The notes under the pieces: generated by a model
Told to the model about the DNA's origin: nothing
Seen by the model: the letters and a program-made list of their open reading frames with translations, nothing else
The model's database searches: none
Shown here: positions 39,953 to 54,385 of the stretch, piece by piece
Position numbering within the stretch: position 1 is the stretch's first letter
How the letters are laid out: each line of letters starts with the position of its first letter
NCBI RefSeq assembly: GCF_014805625.2
Contig: NW_023998415.1
Coordinates: 3,999,149 to 4,063,148, forward strand
Reading direction: 5' to 3'
Source: Glossina fuscipes
Lineage: Eukaryota > Arthropoda > Insecta > Diptera > Glossinidae
DNA length: 64,000 nucleotides
Program-made: the position numbers and the translations under genes

Positions 39953-42900
39953 CATATTATATATAGAATAATAAAATGAAAAAATAAAGAAAAAAAACTT
40001 TACTCCACTTTTGATAGCAGCAGACTTAACAAATGTAAATGCAGCTAAAACTCAACAAATGTCAGAGACGGATATTTTAAATACGAATTCGGTTTGTGTG
40101 TGTTTTCGTTCCGCTATGTAATGTTATGGCATATGTTAGAAACTCGCTTGCTATCTTGATTTCCCCGTTTGAATCTGCGTAGAGTGGATGGCTATCTTTA
40201 CCACATTGCACGTTCAACTCGCAAAACTAACCTTTGTTTCGATTCTATGCTCTTATCTCTTGTTTGAATGATTTCAATTTTCATAAAAGAAAAATATATA
40301 TATATATATACTATTTTTTCCGAGTAAAGTGCTTTCTTAGTCGGAAGTTGATTCTTTCTTTCCCAAGTGCATATGATTATAATGCATGCAAACTTTTATC
40401 AGAGATCCTGTAACGTTTGAATATTTTTGATAAGTCCATCTGTCCCTTAACATTGTGATTACGATCTGATCGCTTAATATAGAATTTTAATTGTGTCATT
40501 ATTGACACAATCCACACCTTAACTTAGATAATCAGATCAATTGAAATCGTGACGTACGCGTCAAGTGATGATTAAGATGAAGTGCTGCCTAGTTTCTCTT
40601 GCACTATTGCTATCTCCACGCACATATGCCATTATATCTCGATAAAATTCATGCGATTTAAATTAATTATTGAAAGCAGGAATTTATAATGCGAATTATA
40701 CACATAATATATATATATATATATATTATTGTGTACTTTTTAGTTTCGAAATTTATATTGTATGTACATTTTAAAAACAACTAAATATAAGCAAGTATGT
40801 GTATAAGTAAGAGGGTGTCAAGAGATTTGGCCTAAACCAAATACAATTCTTTTTCTTATTCCCTTTTTCCATTTGTTCTATGTATTTTAGTATGCTCTTG
40901 GGTATATATGTATGCATGTGAATATATGTATTTTGTTGGCGGTAAGTAAATATTTGATTTTTGCATTAAAGTCAATTTGCTTTCATGATTCTGTAATTCA
41001 TTGTTTACAATTGCTGGCATCGTTCTCCAACCCACTAACGAATGAAAAAGAATTTAATATATATTAGGGGCAAACGACTACATGAGACTGCAGCATTAAC
41101 ACTACCAGCATTATTGCCATCAGCATCGCGTTTTGTCTTTCCGTTTCTCGATTTTAATTTTTCGAGCTAACGCTTTATTTCAAGTTTTTTGTTCTGCCAT
41201 TTCTCTTCCTTACTCCTGTTGCTTGCTCTTTTTGCTTAACTATCTTCCTTACATTGTTCTTGTCTTCTTTTTTTCATTTTTTTCATATATTAGCCTACGT
41301 TCGTTCGTTTCTCTATCTCTCTCTCGCACTCTCTTAGGTGTGCAAATAAATTTTAAAGAATTTATAATAAAAGGCACGTTAGTGGTATTAAATCACATCA
41401 AACTAGAATCCATTGCCACATTAAAAATAAACACTGTCACCAACCACTAAGCTTTAAGGTAGTTAGACTCTATGGCAAAAAAAGGACTAAGGGCTAAGCG
41501 CAGTTTACAGTAGAGCGCTGTTGAATGGTGATATGCGTTGAACAACATATGTGTTGTGATATCTGTGACGTTGATTAGTATATAGAATAAAGCCGAACAT
41601 TTGGGAAGATCAGTCGTGTGTAACATATTATAGTCCATGCAGATGTAGCCATTGGTATGGAAAGCTATCAATGACAATGACTGGGTCAACTGAATCGATC
41701 TTTAAGGGAGAACAGCTTAATTATTGTAGGTCACCTTTTCAGCACCACAATCCTCGACGATCTATTGTGAAGCTCGCCTAAGAAAAGGTCGCTCCACTGA
41801 CTTGGAATGCGTAAATTTTTTCGTTCTATTCTTCCTTTTCAATAATGTTGTTTTTACTCGATTCTAATGATGATGCAGAAAAGGATCCTATTGTTGGTAG
41901 TTTCAATCTTCCGGCATGAAGTTGATATGGGATTCGAAAGATGAATGAAAATTTTTGTCAACAAATGAACAAAGAAAAAAAAAAAAAGAAGAAAAATTCT
42001 TTAAAACTTATTTGTGTCACCCAATATAAACACTTTTTGAATTTTATTGCTTTTTGTTTTTGTTTTGTTCGTTTTCTCTTCCATTTGTTATTTTAGAGTG
42101 TTTGAAATTAAATCTGCTTCTCTTCGCTTACGATTTTTGTGCTCGTTTATTTATTCGCAAAAATTGCATTTGTGTTCTGGCTCTTTCATGATATTAAGGC
42201 GTATAACGGTTCATGTGTATTCGTATATGCGTGTATGCGTGTATGCGTGTATGCATGTCCCTCCTCACAATACAAATAACAATGATAAGTAATTGTTTTA
42301 TTAGATTAGTTTAAGGATATTATTCTCAGCTCGCTCGCCTTGAGATTGAGTTTCTTTGGAGATGCCGAACTATGATTTCAATTTAATGTGATTGTTCACC
42401 ATCAAAGCATGATTTTTAACAATGATTTGCAATTTTGAAATGTGCATCTCAATGTGAATGCTCTTTATCAAATATATTATATAAAAGGTTTCCAATATAA
42501 ATTTTTTTAAGATTTTTTTTATTTTTTTGTTTTTTGTTTTTTTTAATTTTTTAATGCTTTCAGTAGAGCGCAGATAGCTTGGAAACTAACTACCCAATAA
42601 ATGAATTGTTTGCATCAAACCTAAATGAATCCTAAACCAGAATAACTAAATCGAGTCCATCTCCCTCTGCCGCCTCTGCCCTGTGTCCATCTCCCATTCT
42701 AACTCTCTCACTTAACAAATTTCCCACTTACTCTGTTTTAAAAGAAAACTTTCAAAATGAATACATATTGAAGGTTTTGAATGTTAAGCGAAACCGTTCC
42801 GCAATCAGTTATTATTCAAATAAAATAAACGAATAAAGTATGGATAACGAGCTAATGCCATTGTTGGACAAGATCAGCAAGTTTATGGATTCTTATACAT

Positions 42901-43644
42901 AATACATTAAACGTTTCGCTTCGTTTCGGCATTTACTACAATACGTTATGAATAGTTCCCGAATTCAGTTAACTTATGACGCGTTGAAAGTCGATGCTGG
43001 ATGATAGGCTATGAGTGCCATCGGAAAGGTTTAAAATTTCAGTAAATATTACAGAGTACAGAGTATTTGCACTTTAGTCTGTAGCTTCATTAAACATTCG
43101 GCAAACAATCATATTTCCTGAGCCAAAGGTTTCCGATACTATTTGATATTAACGAACATTGCTTGTTGGGCATTTTATACTTTTCTGCTTGTATGAGATA
43201 TGTCTGCAAAATTGCCTCGTTACGTTGTTTATGTCGACTTGTCAAACTAATCAAAAGCTTTGCTGGCACTGCACTGTTAAGAAAACAGGCTTCGTCATGA
43301 GCAAGGCTGCGGCGTCTACTACACACTGCAAACACGTACTATACATTGTCTAAATAGTCCATTGATCTATTTTATGTAAGCACATTTACTGAACGCATTT
43401 TGTCGTAAGAAATTTTGTTTTTTCTCTTGGAGAATCAACATTTACTAAGATTTTATTTAAACTAAAGTACATTAGTCTCGTTTTTTTAAATGGCGTGCTT
43501 ATATACGAGGGAGGGCAACTCGAAAGTTCTTGATCTCAGTAAGAGGAAAGCATCCTTCTTCTCGCAAAATTCCACTTTACTCATCATCGTAGTTTACTTT
43601 AAGACCGAAACTATGACCGTCGAATGATTCTCTAACGCTTCCAC
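38216..43644. other. Non-coding stretch
   Basis: Microsatellite-rich and without a recognised gene or RNA. A GTATGC-type hexamer repeat is present near 42222-42256. Confidence 0.55.
39060..39160. repeat. (GA)n-rich tract
   Basis: Imperfect GA and GAAA repeats over about 100 bp. Further TA microsatellites are at 39573-39602 and 39922-39952. Confidence 0.85.
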
Positions 43645-43704
43645 TGAGTAGCCGAGCAGATAAGAATCTCGACTGCCAATGTCAAGTGCAGTAGAGTTTT
43701 CTTT
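43645..43704 (+). mobile_element. tRNA-derived SINE head, internally deleted
   Basis: Has GAGTAGCCGAGCAGATAAG with a consensus A box (TAGCCGAGCAG, 43649-43659), GAATCTCGACTGCCAATGTC and AAGTGCAGTAGAGTTTTC. It aligns with 59332-59407 except for a missing run of about 20 bases that removes the B box. No matching body was seen after 43704. Confidence 0.6.
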
Positions 43705-44465
43705 ACTTTAATCAATTGGGCACACACTCATTGCGATGCGGCCATCGCTTCCCTATCGCTTCCCTCTGATAATACAGGGAACATCGCCTGAATGATTGGT
43801 CGGTCATGTCACAACAAAAAAAAATTGCCTTGAAGATTGATGAATACTTTACTAATACACGCACAAACACATTTCTCCAACTTTTGTGGGCAAACGTTGA
43901 CATGTGGATTTTTAGGTCGGAAGCGTTTCACCAACCTAGGAAATTTTTTTTTTTTTAAATACAGGCACGATATTAAACACCGAAACCCAGTAAACTTTCG
44001 TTAAGTAGTAAGTGGGGAGAACCCCACCTCATCATATGTTGGACTAAATACAATCGCAACTGCTATGAAGTCCTCTGTTTTTGCGGTTAGCAACGCTCCT
44101 TGCTCGACTGTTTTTCGCACATTCAAGTGTTGCGAACAAAAGGCATCAAAGTCGCGGTCAAGTCAACACAGATGGTGGCCAAAGCAGCCACGGCCCGCTA
44201 ATTACTCGACATTTGTAAAACGCAGTACGTTGTCATGCTTTCCATTTATTTCATTGCTACAATACGAACCGAGACGCATCGGCATTAGGTTCTTCATCGG
44301 TCTTGTTTACGGTCTCCCCATGTACACTGTCATTCGCTTGTATTGAATCGACTTATATATCTCTTTGTATTTTTTCTAAAGTTAACCATATGTTTAGATC
44401 TATTTTTCGTTTCATAACTGCGAGGTTTAGGTATTATATTGGATGGAAAAGCGTGACACCATATA

Positions 44466-44507
<42 letters not shown>
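44466..44507. repeat. (TA)n microsatellite
   Basis: Uninterrupted TA run of about 40 bp. Frames across it on both strands give Tyr-Ile repeats only. Confidence 0.93.
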
Positions 44508-44511
<4 letters not shown>

Positions 44512-45634
44512 TCAGGGTTGTTGTGTGAGTCAGATTCTTGATTATGTTTACAAACTGATGCTGCCCACATACCAATTGACAGTGCAACTATGCCAGTAGC
44601 GAAACTTATTCAAGTAGCGAAAATTACGTAAAGATACTGACAGCGAAGAAATCACTTAGTGCTCATCGACATGATCAGCAATCTTTAAGCCTTGTGTTGC
44701 TAAATGCAGTTACCATGTCATCGGTTTTTTCGACCACCTTCTGTATCTGTGCGTTGTTACTGTGGAACCCTCTTTGCAAGAACTGCAATGGCTGGACCCA
44801 TACTTATAAGAACTACCGCGATATTATCCGTAACAGTAAGTGGATACGTTAGCGTAATCTCTTCGAGAATGTAACTAAAACAATGTATTGAGTAATCCAG
44901 CTAAGTCAGTTTATATTTTAAATTCAAATTTTCGATAGATACTTTTTTTGAATTTATTTTTTGGATTTTTCGCTTTTTAAGAATTTATGCGAAAATATAC
45001 TTAAAAGAAAGAAAAAAAAATTGAATAAAATAAAATAGCTGTGCGAAAATATTTACCTCAGAGTCTTGCCTTATTTCGTTTATAGAAATAAATTTCAGAA
45101 GGATTTTTTTTCTTTTCAATTATTTTAAATACATATTTTTCTTTCTCACTTTTGTGCAAATTGAAATAAAAGGTACGATGTTTCATCACACCTTAAATAA
45201 GAATTCATTGTATAATCTTCGAATAGAAACAAATAGATGGATGCGTAGCTGGATGGATGGATAGAATAAATAAAATCGCAAACATTACAAAAATTTTGTA
45301 TGCAAACCGCGAACTAAATTAGATTTTTTATAATATTGAAATTCAAAAGCAAACGCACACATATATACATCTAAAGTCAGCGGTGTAATGCAAAATAATG
45401 ACAAGCTACCATAAGATAAAAGCGTGGAACAGTATATGGGGCTTCCTTGCGTGCTGACGATAACAACGAGCACACGGACACATCGAACGCATATAAAATG
45501 CCCATAAGGATTTAGAAATCAGGATTCGATTAAAATACATCGTTGGCAATTTAGAATTTAGTGTTTGACATAAAAATGAGATGCAGAATGTGCGTTCTGT
45601 CAGAATCAAAGAGTAGGGCAGACAGTAGCATATA

Positions 45635-45641
45635 TACAGCC

Positions 45642-45673
<32 letters not shown>

Positions 45674-45775
45674 GCTGTATATATATATATATATACANNN
45701 NNNNNNNTATATATATATATATATACATATGCTGTATATATATATATATATACAGTCGATATATATATAGTCGAT
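45635..45775. repeat. (TA)n microsatellite block around an assembly gap
   Basis: Alternating (TA)n with the unit 'tatacatatgctgtatatat' occurring on both sides of a 10-N gap. The block is close to palindromic and can fold on itself. Confidence 0.95.
45698..45707. other. Assembly gap, 10 N
   Basis: Ten N inside the (TA)n block. The flanks carry the same sequence, so this may be an unmerged overlap rather than missing sequence. Confidence 0.97.
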
Positions 45776-46047
45776 TATAGTCAGCAAGTGTGTGTGTGTA
45801 TACGCGTTTATGGCTATGCGTTTGTGTGTATAGTGTATAGTATGCAGTAGTTGTTGCTTTTTTGCCATCTTTTGTTTCTGTCATAATCATGTTAAAATTG
45901 CAAATTGTGTCAATACGATGCTATGGCATGCGTGCTATGAATAAGGAAAAGCATGAAGCAGACGCTTATGGCTTTTATGGTCGGTCTCGCCTCACGATAA
46001 AGCTTATTTAATTCATTGTTTCGTTTTGATAGAATCATAAAACGTTT

Positions 46048-46090
46048 ACAATAATAATAATAATAATAATAATGATGATGCTGATGCTGA
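46048..46090. repeat. (AAT)n-(GAT)n trinucleotide repeat
   Basis: About nine AAT units followed by GATGATGCTGATGCTGAT. No SINE body was seen next to it. Confidence 0.85.
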
Positions 46091-49000
46091 TCTTGATGGT
46101 AATTATAATGGTAGTAATGATGATGTCAAAAATTTGCACACATAATTTGTTCAGCTTTTTTTTTTTTTTTCTTTTTTGTTAATGCTGTCGTCATAAATGA
46201 TTTAAAAGTCATAATAAGTTCGCAATTTTTCTCCTAATTTCCTCGCAAATATAATCGTTTTACATATTTTTCATGTCGCTTTTGCTACATATCTATTTTG
46301 TTATGTTCGTATCATTCATTGCTTTTACGAAATCATTGTTTAATTTCACTTTATAAACAAATGTTTCAAATGAACTCGTTTGCATTGCAAATTTCAATTA
46401 AATTGTACTAAACTTTTAAGCTGAGTTTCCGAAACTTTTTAATGACTTTTAAACTAACGCAAACATACCTGTGTGTATTCGTTAGATTACGTGCAAGGAC
46501 ATGTATTCATTGAGTATATAAAAGCGGCATAGCAGTTTATATACATTTTAAGCAATTCTCTTCACGCTTCTTTGACACGATTCTCGTGCATAAGAAAAAT
46601 ATAATAGGTAACACTGGACTTCCCTATAACCCTACCTTGCGACCTATGATTTTATTCTCCTCTCAGAGTGCTCGCATTAGTTCAGTTTAAGTTAGCTTAA
46701 GTATTGACATAAATATTGCACGTACACCCGTTATGCCGTTAAACACTTTTGGCGAATAAAACTTCCTGGATCGTAAGCGAATTATCGCATTGGCAATTGT
46801 ACTGTATAGGCTTGACAGTTGTTCAGATGTTTATCGATTATTTCGTATCCTATACTATGCGGCGTGTTACTCTTTAAGTGTTAAAAGTAAAATGACAAGG
46901 CCCGGTGTATGTCTTAACCAATTAGCTGCTCGTCCTCGTTTTAATTGGTAATTGACATCAACCGATGGCGTGTGTGCACGTCAAGCCCGATACAAACACT
47001 TGCATAATACATTTTCTGAAATAGTCACAAAGTAAAGAAAAAAGATAAATAATTTATTCCATCTAATTTAATCCATAAACAAAAGATATCGAAAAAAAAA
47101 AACTTTCCTTTTTTTCATATCACATGTAGGACCGACATTATGCGCGCAATGGTAGGCAATGAAAGTATAAGAAGCAAATATTTTTTTGTAATATTTCGTC
47201 ATACGTTTTCTTTGAATCATATGCGATGTAATTACGCTTCTCATCGCTTCTGTTAATATCGCCCATTTTCTTACCATAATCAGATATTATTTTCAATTTT
47301 CGTACTATAGAGGGCACGTAGAATAATCTCTATACCAAAGAATTTAGCTAAATATGTTTTTCTTTTTCTCTTTACAGGTATTATAAGGAAAACTTACCAC
47401 AAAAATGATAATTGTACTGTGTTTTACTCAAAGTTTGTAATTTTTATACTAAATCCGTGGTTTTACGTTTCGCACAGCAAACGCATTAAAATGAAGATTT
47501 CAACCCATTTGCATATACACACGCCATAGGCAATTGGTTTGCCTAAGATATTCAACGAAGCAAAGTGCGATAGATGCCCTTTACAGTCTCGATTTCAAAG
47601 TTATCGGCCGCAGGTGTAGGCTTGTTTCTCATACGTTAAACAGTGGGTACGGTGGATATTCTAATATTATATTACAAGTTAGAATTCTCATTATCCCAGG
47701 CGTGATCCGAAGTGAACAAGTCTGCTTTGAAACAATTTGATCAATTAATCCATTGATCACGTTACTGTGTCAGACTTGCAAAAATATGGATTATTATTTG
47801 TAAATGATTTGACAAACATACCGTACTGCTGTCCTTCATGTTGTTATCATGTGATTTAATCTTGCTCTTCTTCCTTACACTCTTTCTTCGATTCATTTAA
47901 AAAGGGCTCGTTTATGCGGTTCTGAATCTCTTTGCATTTTTAATTTAGACAAACGCGAGGGCTGGTTAGTACATAAGTGTTCTTTTTGTTGTTACATGTG
48001 CAGACTGATGTTAGTGTTTAGGTAGTTTTGTCATAGGGTACTTTTGTCGTATGATTTATTAATAGAGTCGGATTCTAAATGCTTTGCAGGCATTTTCAAT
48101 GCATGCCTTCTTATCGAGCGCGCTTTATATCACTATTCAATTCAATTCTCGGCTATTTTTAAAGCCTTTTCTAGCACAGGGCATAGAAAAACACATCGAT
48201 ATTAATCATATGTTCGCAAACTATCATACTATTTATTATTGGCCATGTGATCATTACTTCAAAGTTCAGTTGCATATATGGAAACTTTTTCAAATTAATC
48301 TATGTGCTTAGAGGAACGCGAGAGCAGTCTATCAAGTCAATTAAACGACGCATAAACCGAATCATATCACAGTAATCCGCCATAAACTTCGTCGAATAAG
48401 CGGAAGTAAATTTGAACCAAAATGTGACTTGAAATGCAGGGATATGGACAAAACCTGAGTGCATTTAGTTCGTTTATTTGTTGCTTCGGTTGCTATAAAT
48501 GTCGATCGACAGCTTTAGAGTTGCAATTGACGAAATCATTTTGAATGCAGTTTAATAATCATAATAAGAGATTGACGACTTTAAAATACAAATACTAGAA
48601 TGATGATGAATGATGGTAATCGTGTATCAAGTCGGTTCTACAATGAACATTTAAAGTTAGCAAACGTTTACCCAAGGCCAGGTTTCATTTTATAATGAAC
48701 TTTGCAAGTAGAATCAATTCTTTGTTCAGTAAATCAGAGAGTAATCAATAAGCTACAATGACATATCGTCCTTGACATAAACAGTTTTGCTGTCTACATG
48801 AAGGCCAGTCAAGCGACATTGGAAGATTGACACGGTTTTGTTGAACGTCTCCTTAGAAATCATGACGCTGTGATGGATTATGAATCCGCTACGATAGCCA
48901 TTAACAAAAACATTTTCCTCCTCTTCAGTGTATTTTAAATCAAAAACATTTAACTATCAGTTTAATATGAGATAATTACGTAGTTTCCTGCGAACGTAAT

Positions 49001-50257
49001 TAGCACACAAACACAAAGTAAACAAAGAACAAAGTAAAGATTTAACGGCCACTTAAGGCGCATCAAAGCGATTAATGGCAGGGCTTTCGCTTACAGCATC
49101 TAAAAAGCATTCTTCTTGCTTTTCATTTTATTAAACAAATAAATTTTTTAATTAATGCAATTATTAATTTTGTTTTTTTTTTTTTGGCCACCACCAAACG
49201 AACTATGGGCAATGTTTGCGACATTGAAATGGAAGCTTCAAAGACCCTATAAAGTTTATGTATCTTGTATTAGCGTGGGATTCTGCATACATTAAGCCAT
49301 GTTCGCCTAACTGTGCGTCTGTGTGACACAACAAATTTGTGGTAGACGTCACGTTTTAATAGTTCAGCAAAAGGTTCAACATAAGTTTCACGCCATTCGA
49401 GATTCGACCCGAGTCAAATATAACTTTCTTACTTATTATGCCATCTCTTTGACTTTGTTAACGGTTAACGTAGATCAATTCTTAACTCATTTCATAAATT
49501 CGGTCCATAACTTTAAGAGTAACGTTGTCTAATGAATATTGATTTTAAAAAGTTGACATCAATTTAAAATTTTTTTTTTTTTTTCTGCAGGAATGTTGCA
49601 AGAGTCAGATACAAACGAATCTATTATGATTGAAAATGTCATAAGCCAGACAAACTTTCTATCAAATAAGAGAAGATCAATTAGTCTCGTAATGTTCATC
49701 CTAATCTTTTATGTCATGATATTTGATATTAGTGCAATTAGTTCATTTCTTTAGTTAAAAGGTGAATTGACGTTCAATTGTTGAACCGGTGGAAGAAACT
49801 GTCAATCGCGCGTATGTTATCGGTTCGATAGGCTTCTTATAAATGTTCAATAAAAGTAAATATTATGTATTATATTTTATTATGAAAACAATAAAACTCA
49901 ATTGCAAAAAGCAATAATTTATCTTCTAATGCTCTTTCGTCTGACCATAGTTTGTAGAAATTGCTGGAAAAAGCCGCAAAGCACGTAAGGAACAGTTGCG
50001 ACTGCTTAGTGGAAGCATTTTGTTGATATTTTTCAAATTCCAAAGCAAAACACATTTGGCTGCCGGTACTAGTTTTAGCGCTTAGCCGCAATGTAGACTA
50101 TAAACCGAGTTTTAAAAGTCTCTGTCGTGTCGTCGTACTCTTAATATTCAATTGAACGTCCGCACGTATGTACATGCATTTATACTGAAGTGACCAAATG
50201 TACTCATTTAAAGAGAATAGCTATACATTTTAAGAATTTTGTACAACTTATTGTTGT

Positions 50258-50258
50258 T

Positions 50259-50289
<31 letters not shown>

Positions 50290-50290
50290 C
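50258..50290. repeat. (TTTA)n microsatellite
   Basis: About eight TTTA units. Confidence 0.92.
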
Positions 50291-50878
50291 TCATGGGGAT
50301 GTTGCCCACTAAACGTGTGACGCAATGATGATAAGAAAGAAGAGGGTGGAAAAATAGCGAGTAACCGCAGTCTAGTGGATGATGTAACTAACGAGTCAAG
50401 CGTTATGCATTTGCAGACTAAGCACTCACTGTCATATACGAGAATTGAAACTGCGAACACCGACCTGGTAATCGATGCACTTATCTAAAATAAATATTTA
50501 AAGATTCGTATATATTCGACAACAGCAGTTACTCACTCGTCTCTAAAAAAAAAAATTAAAAAATTAAAATTTTCTTGTGGCCATGTATATATCAATTTTT
50601 TGCTAAAACAATTCTGGTCACCCTATTTGAAGACAATATATTGGATATGTATTTACGTCAGCAACAAGTGTCTGTTGCTGTATGATATCATGGCTGATTG
50701 AGAATGAAGTTGACACATTTGCATTGCGGACTAATAAAATTTTCATGTTTTTTAGCACTGCTGCATACACACTTATATAAATGGAAGTATATCATGTATG
50801 TATGCTTGTTGCTGAATAACTTTTTCATAAATTTTTAAATACTAAAGTGCCGAAGCACCACCATATATATCCTATTCT

Positions 50879-50884
<6 letters not shown>

Positions 50885-50925
<41 letters not shown>
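50885..50925. repeat. (TA)n microsatellite
   Basis: TA run flanked by 'tatacatatatacat'. Confidence 0.92.
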
Positions 50926-50928
<3 letters not shown>

Positions 50929-53900
50929 TGGTTATATGCTACCTAGACAACGCGTGATAGGCAAGTACATGATAAAAATACCCTATACGCCTCTATTTTT
51001 CCCCTAGCCCCCCCCCTTGCTTTATCCAACATTAGGAAGGAAAAAAAATTAAAAAATTATGTAAAATATTTTTTAAACGAGAGAAAATTGTGGTAAAGTT
51101 ATGACTGTTTTCATTTTTATTGACGATAAATAGATACTTGTGCATATTTGCATATCCAGTTGTGTGTGTAATCGTAAAACTTCTTCTTGCTCTTTTGTTC
51201 TAAGTCTCTACTCATTTTGATATATCACTTTTGCGAACATAAATGGCATGTATGTGTAAGTAAATATGCATGTATGGCGTAATGTTATCTCCTTTCTTTC
51301 CCCCCCTTATGCAAACACATATAAATACTTCACATATTTATTATGTAGGAACACATCAAACTCGTTTCATCATATAATAAGTTTAGTAGATGCAAAGAAT
51401 ATTTTATCCATTCACACATAAAAGTATGCAAACAAGCATACAAACATGTGAATATATGTTATATGTTTATATCGGTATATTTATATGAATGTCCATGTGT
51501 TACAACATCCAATGATAATAACATAAGATACGCATTGTATGTATATATATATATATATTTATATATATACACATAAAACAAGAGCAATAACGAAACGCAA
51601 AAAAAAAAAAAAAAAAAAAAACGATTGACTTTATTATAAAAACAAGTCTAAAAGCAGGTTGTTACTCCATCGTTTATTGTTGACATTAAATGTTGCAAAT
51701 AACACGTAACGTATTAACGAATGTATGAAAATTTTTATGTAAAAAAAAGGAAAACAAATTTTTGTTGTTTTTTTTGTTTTTTTTTTTTTAATAAATTTAT
51801 ATATTTATATGCACATGATATGAAATACATATGTAACACATCAATATCGCTGCTGGCCGAAAGCATGAAAATGTGTGCATTCATGAATCATTTTTGTGAT
51901 GGGATTTTTAACGGTTTCCCATTTTTTATACGCTATGGCGTCACATGTAAAAGAAGAAAAAAAAAAGAGAAAAAAGGGCAAATGTGTGAAAGTAAATTAA
52001 AGTGCTTCATTTCCTACATGAAAATTGACTTTTTATCATGTTTTTTATTTTCATTTATTTATATTATTATTATTTTTTTTTTGTTTTGTTTTGTTTTTTC
52101 ATTGTTGTACCGGAGGAGGACTTTGTCACTTTACCATTGTACTTGACATTATCGAAAGGAGAACAGAGAGCAGTAGGGAGGAGAAGGAACTGACTGAAAT
52201 ATTTGAAACATCTTATATATCATCAGATAATTACAACTATAATAATAAAAAAAAACAAAATAAAAAAAAAAACTAGAAATATGTTCAATGCACTGAAGTT
52301 AAATAGTCACATAATGTTAGGTAAGTAGCGTTTTATAATAAAACTATATAGCGTTGAACTTTAACAATGCAAACCTGATAAAGCAAAACTTGGTCCTTTT
52401 TTTTGTGTTTTAAGTAACTCTTTAGTCTACCCAATTAGAGCAATCTTGCGAAAACAAGGCCTTAAATACTTCGACTCAACTCGTAGACTCTACTATGCTT
52501 ATTATAAATTTATATAAATTACATAACGGATGATATATTTGGTCGAAAAAAACAAAAATTGACAAATGTCGAAATGTAAATTCACCCGAGCATTTTCACA
52601 TATATAAAATTGCATTTGTACGAGTATGTTTCGCAATCATTCATATTCAACTTGGGCTAGGTTTGCCATTGCACGAGTATAATATGTATATGGGTGCGAG
52701 TGCATGCATAAATTTATTATATCACTCTTGTAGCATATTACAGGGATGATGAGGTATTTTAAGTCGATTAAAAAAGAATCTCTCTACTAAAATGTTTCTG
52801 ACATACTTTATTTTCAAGTATGCAAGTAAGTAAAATTCAATTTCAGTTTCCTTCTTGCTTAACTTAAAACCTTTTCGGCATAATACCTTGCCTGCTATAC
52901 ATACATAGAGGACATAGCATAAATGGGTTACCTATTAAATTATCTCTACTTTTATTTAAGCAAAATTATCATTTAAAAAAATGCTAGTTCGGATCAGTTG
53001 ATGTCTTTGAAGTTATCAAACAACGGGCGGCTCGATTAATTTCGACTGTCGATGGAGGAAAGCAAACTTTCAATTTCGCTTTAAATGTGGTAACGAGGGA
53101 AAAAAATCGGACGTAGGAACTTGGACTTTAGATAAAACATTATATAGGATGTAAATCTTTTTTTTTTTTTAATTTATTTATTTATTTTTTTTTTTTTAAA
53201 TAATTTTATATACATATTGGGCTACAAACCATTAATTTAATTTAAACAGAAATCAAATATTTGTTAATTCTCTCCTTAAAATGAATGGAACAATAAGATG
53301 CGCACATACACATGCCCGTGCATCTGCCTATATATATTTATTGTCTATGAATGCTGTCTACCTACACTCGTTTGTATTGTTACTAAATTGATACCATTGT
53401 TTAAATATTTGCCGACATAATTAAGTTAATTCATTTGTATTTCAACCTGAATGCTAAAAATTTTAAATAAACTCAAGTCCAGGCAACAGATTCTCGAACA
53501 GTGACGGATCAAGCTTTCTTAAAGTGAAAGGGGTCATAAAATATTGAATGTTTCCTTTTTTCTCACAATATACATACATAAGTCATCATTCTATGTATAT
53601 AATTATTAATTTTTCTTTTTTTTTTTTTTGTATAAACGTAATAGGATTTAATAAAAAATTTATATACATTTTTTTATATAATTATTCTTATGTATATAAT
53701 TTTTTATAATTTAATTAAGAACTCGGTGGTCCATTGTTATCCTTTGTTAATGATTACAATTTATCTCAGGAATGTAATCTGACACAGCTCAATAACGTCA
53801 GCGTTTACAAAGCGTACGCCATATAAAAATCATATCATAAACGAGAATATTCATCAGCTTTTTCAAGGGCATTTCTGAAATAATCTCCACTGCAAGATAG

Positions 53901-54241
53901 CGTATATATGTCAGCTTGTTACTTAAGAAAAAATTCTTTTTTAATTGTCGAAAAAATTACAACAAAACGAATCATAGGAAAATTTGAGAATGAAAATTTT
54001 ATAAAACCCCATTCCCCCATATTTCTAAGGCTCTTTTTACTTAAATGCCAAAAAAATTTTGTTTGAAAATTTTTTGTATACCTTTATAGTTGTTTGAGTC
54101 CTATAAGCGTAGTTAATTAGATTAAAAATTATTCTAAGAAAATTCTTTGAAAAAAATTGAAAAAAAATTTTTTTTTTCAAGAAATTTTGAAAATTTATCT
54201 AGAAATTTGAAATAAATCTTTTTACAATATTTCGCAGTTCA

Positions 54242-54385
54242 AAATATTATAATTATTATAAGCATAATTCATTTAGCGAGAGAATTAAAGTCTTAAAGCG
54301 CTAGCAACTCAAGGCTATCGGCTTTTTTAAAAACTCTACCGCGCTTGAGATTTGAGCTTTGAGTTGTTACTCGAGATCCTTTGCA
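54242..54385 (-). mobile_element. tRNA-derived SINE, reverse orientation, degenerate head
   Basis: On the minus strand it reads GGATCTCGAGTAACAACTC, AATCTCAAGCGCGGTAGAG, 'tttttaaaaaagccgatagc' and CTTGAGTTGCTAGCGC, then a tail rich in ATAAT. This matches the body and 3' end of the 59325 copy. The B box is degenerate. The element lies about 0.9 kb past the 3' end of the ppk-like gene. Confidence 0.65.

Larger units (their letters stand above)
43705..54241. other. Non-coding stretch
   Basis: No supported exon. The 44.05-44.35 kb segment is more GC-rich and has a 93-codon frame without family features. The rest is AT-rich with (TA)n, (AAT)n, (TTTA)n and poly(A/T) tracts. Confidence 0.5.

Noticed and set aside
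43502..43540. Possible mariner terminal repeat (acgagggagggcaactcg)
   Set aside because: Resembles some mariner ends, but no partner inverted repeat or transposase was found nearby.
51721..52146. 141-codon open frame, plus strand
   Set aside because: Crosses long T and A runs; low complexity only.
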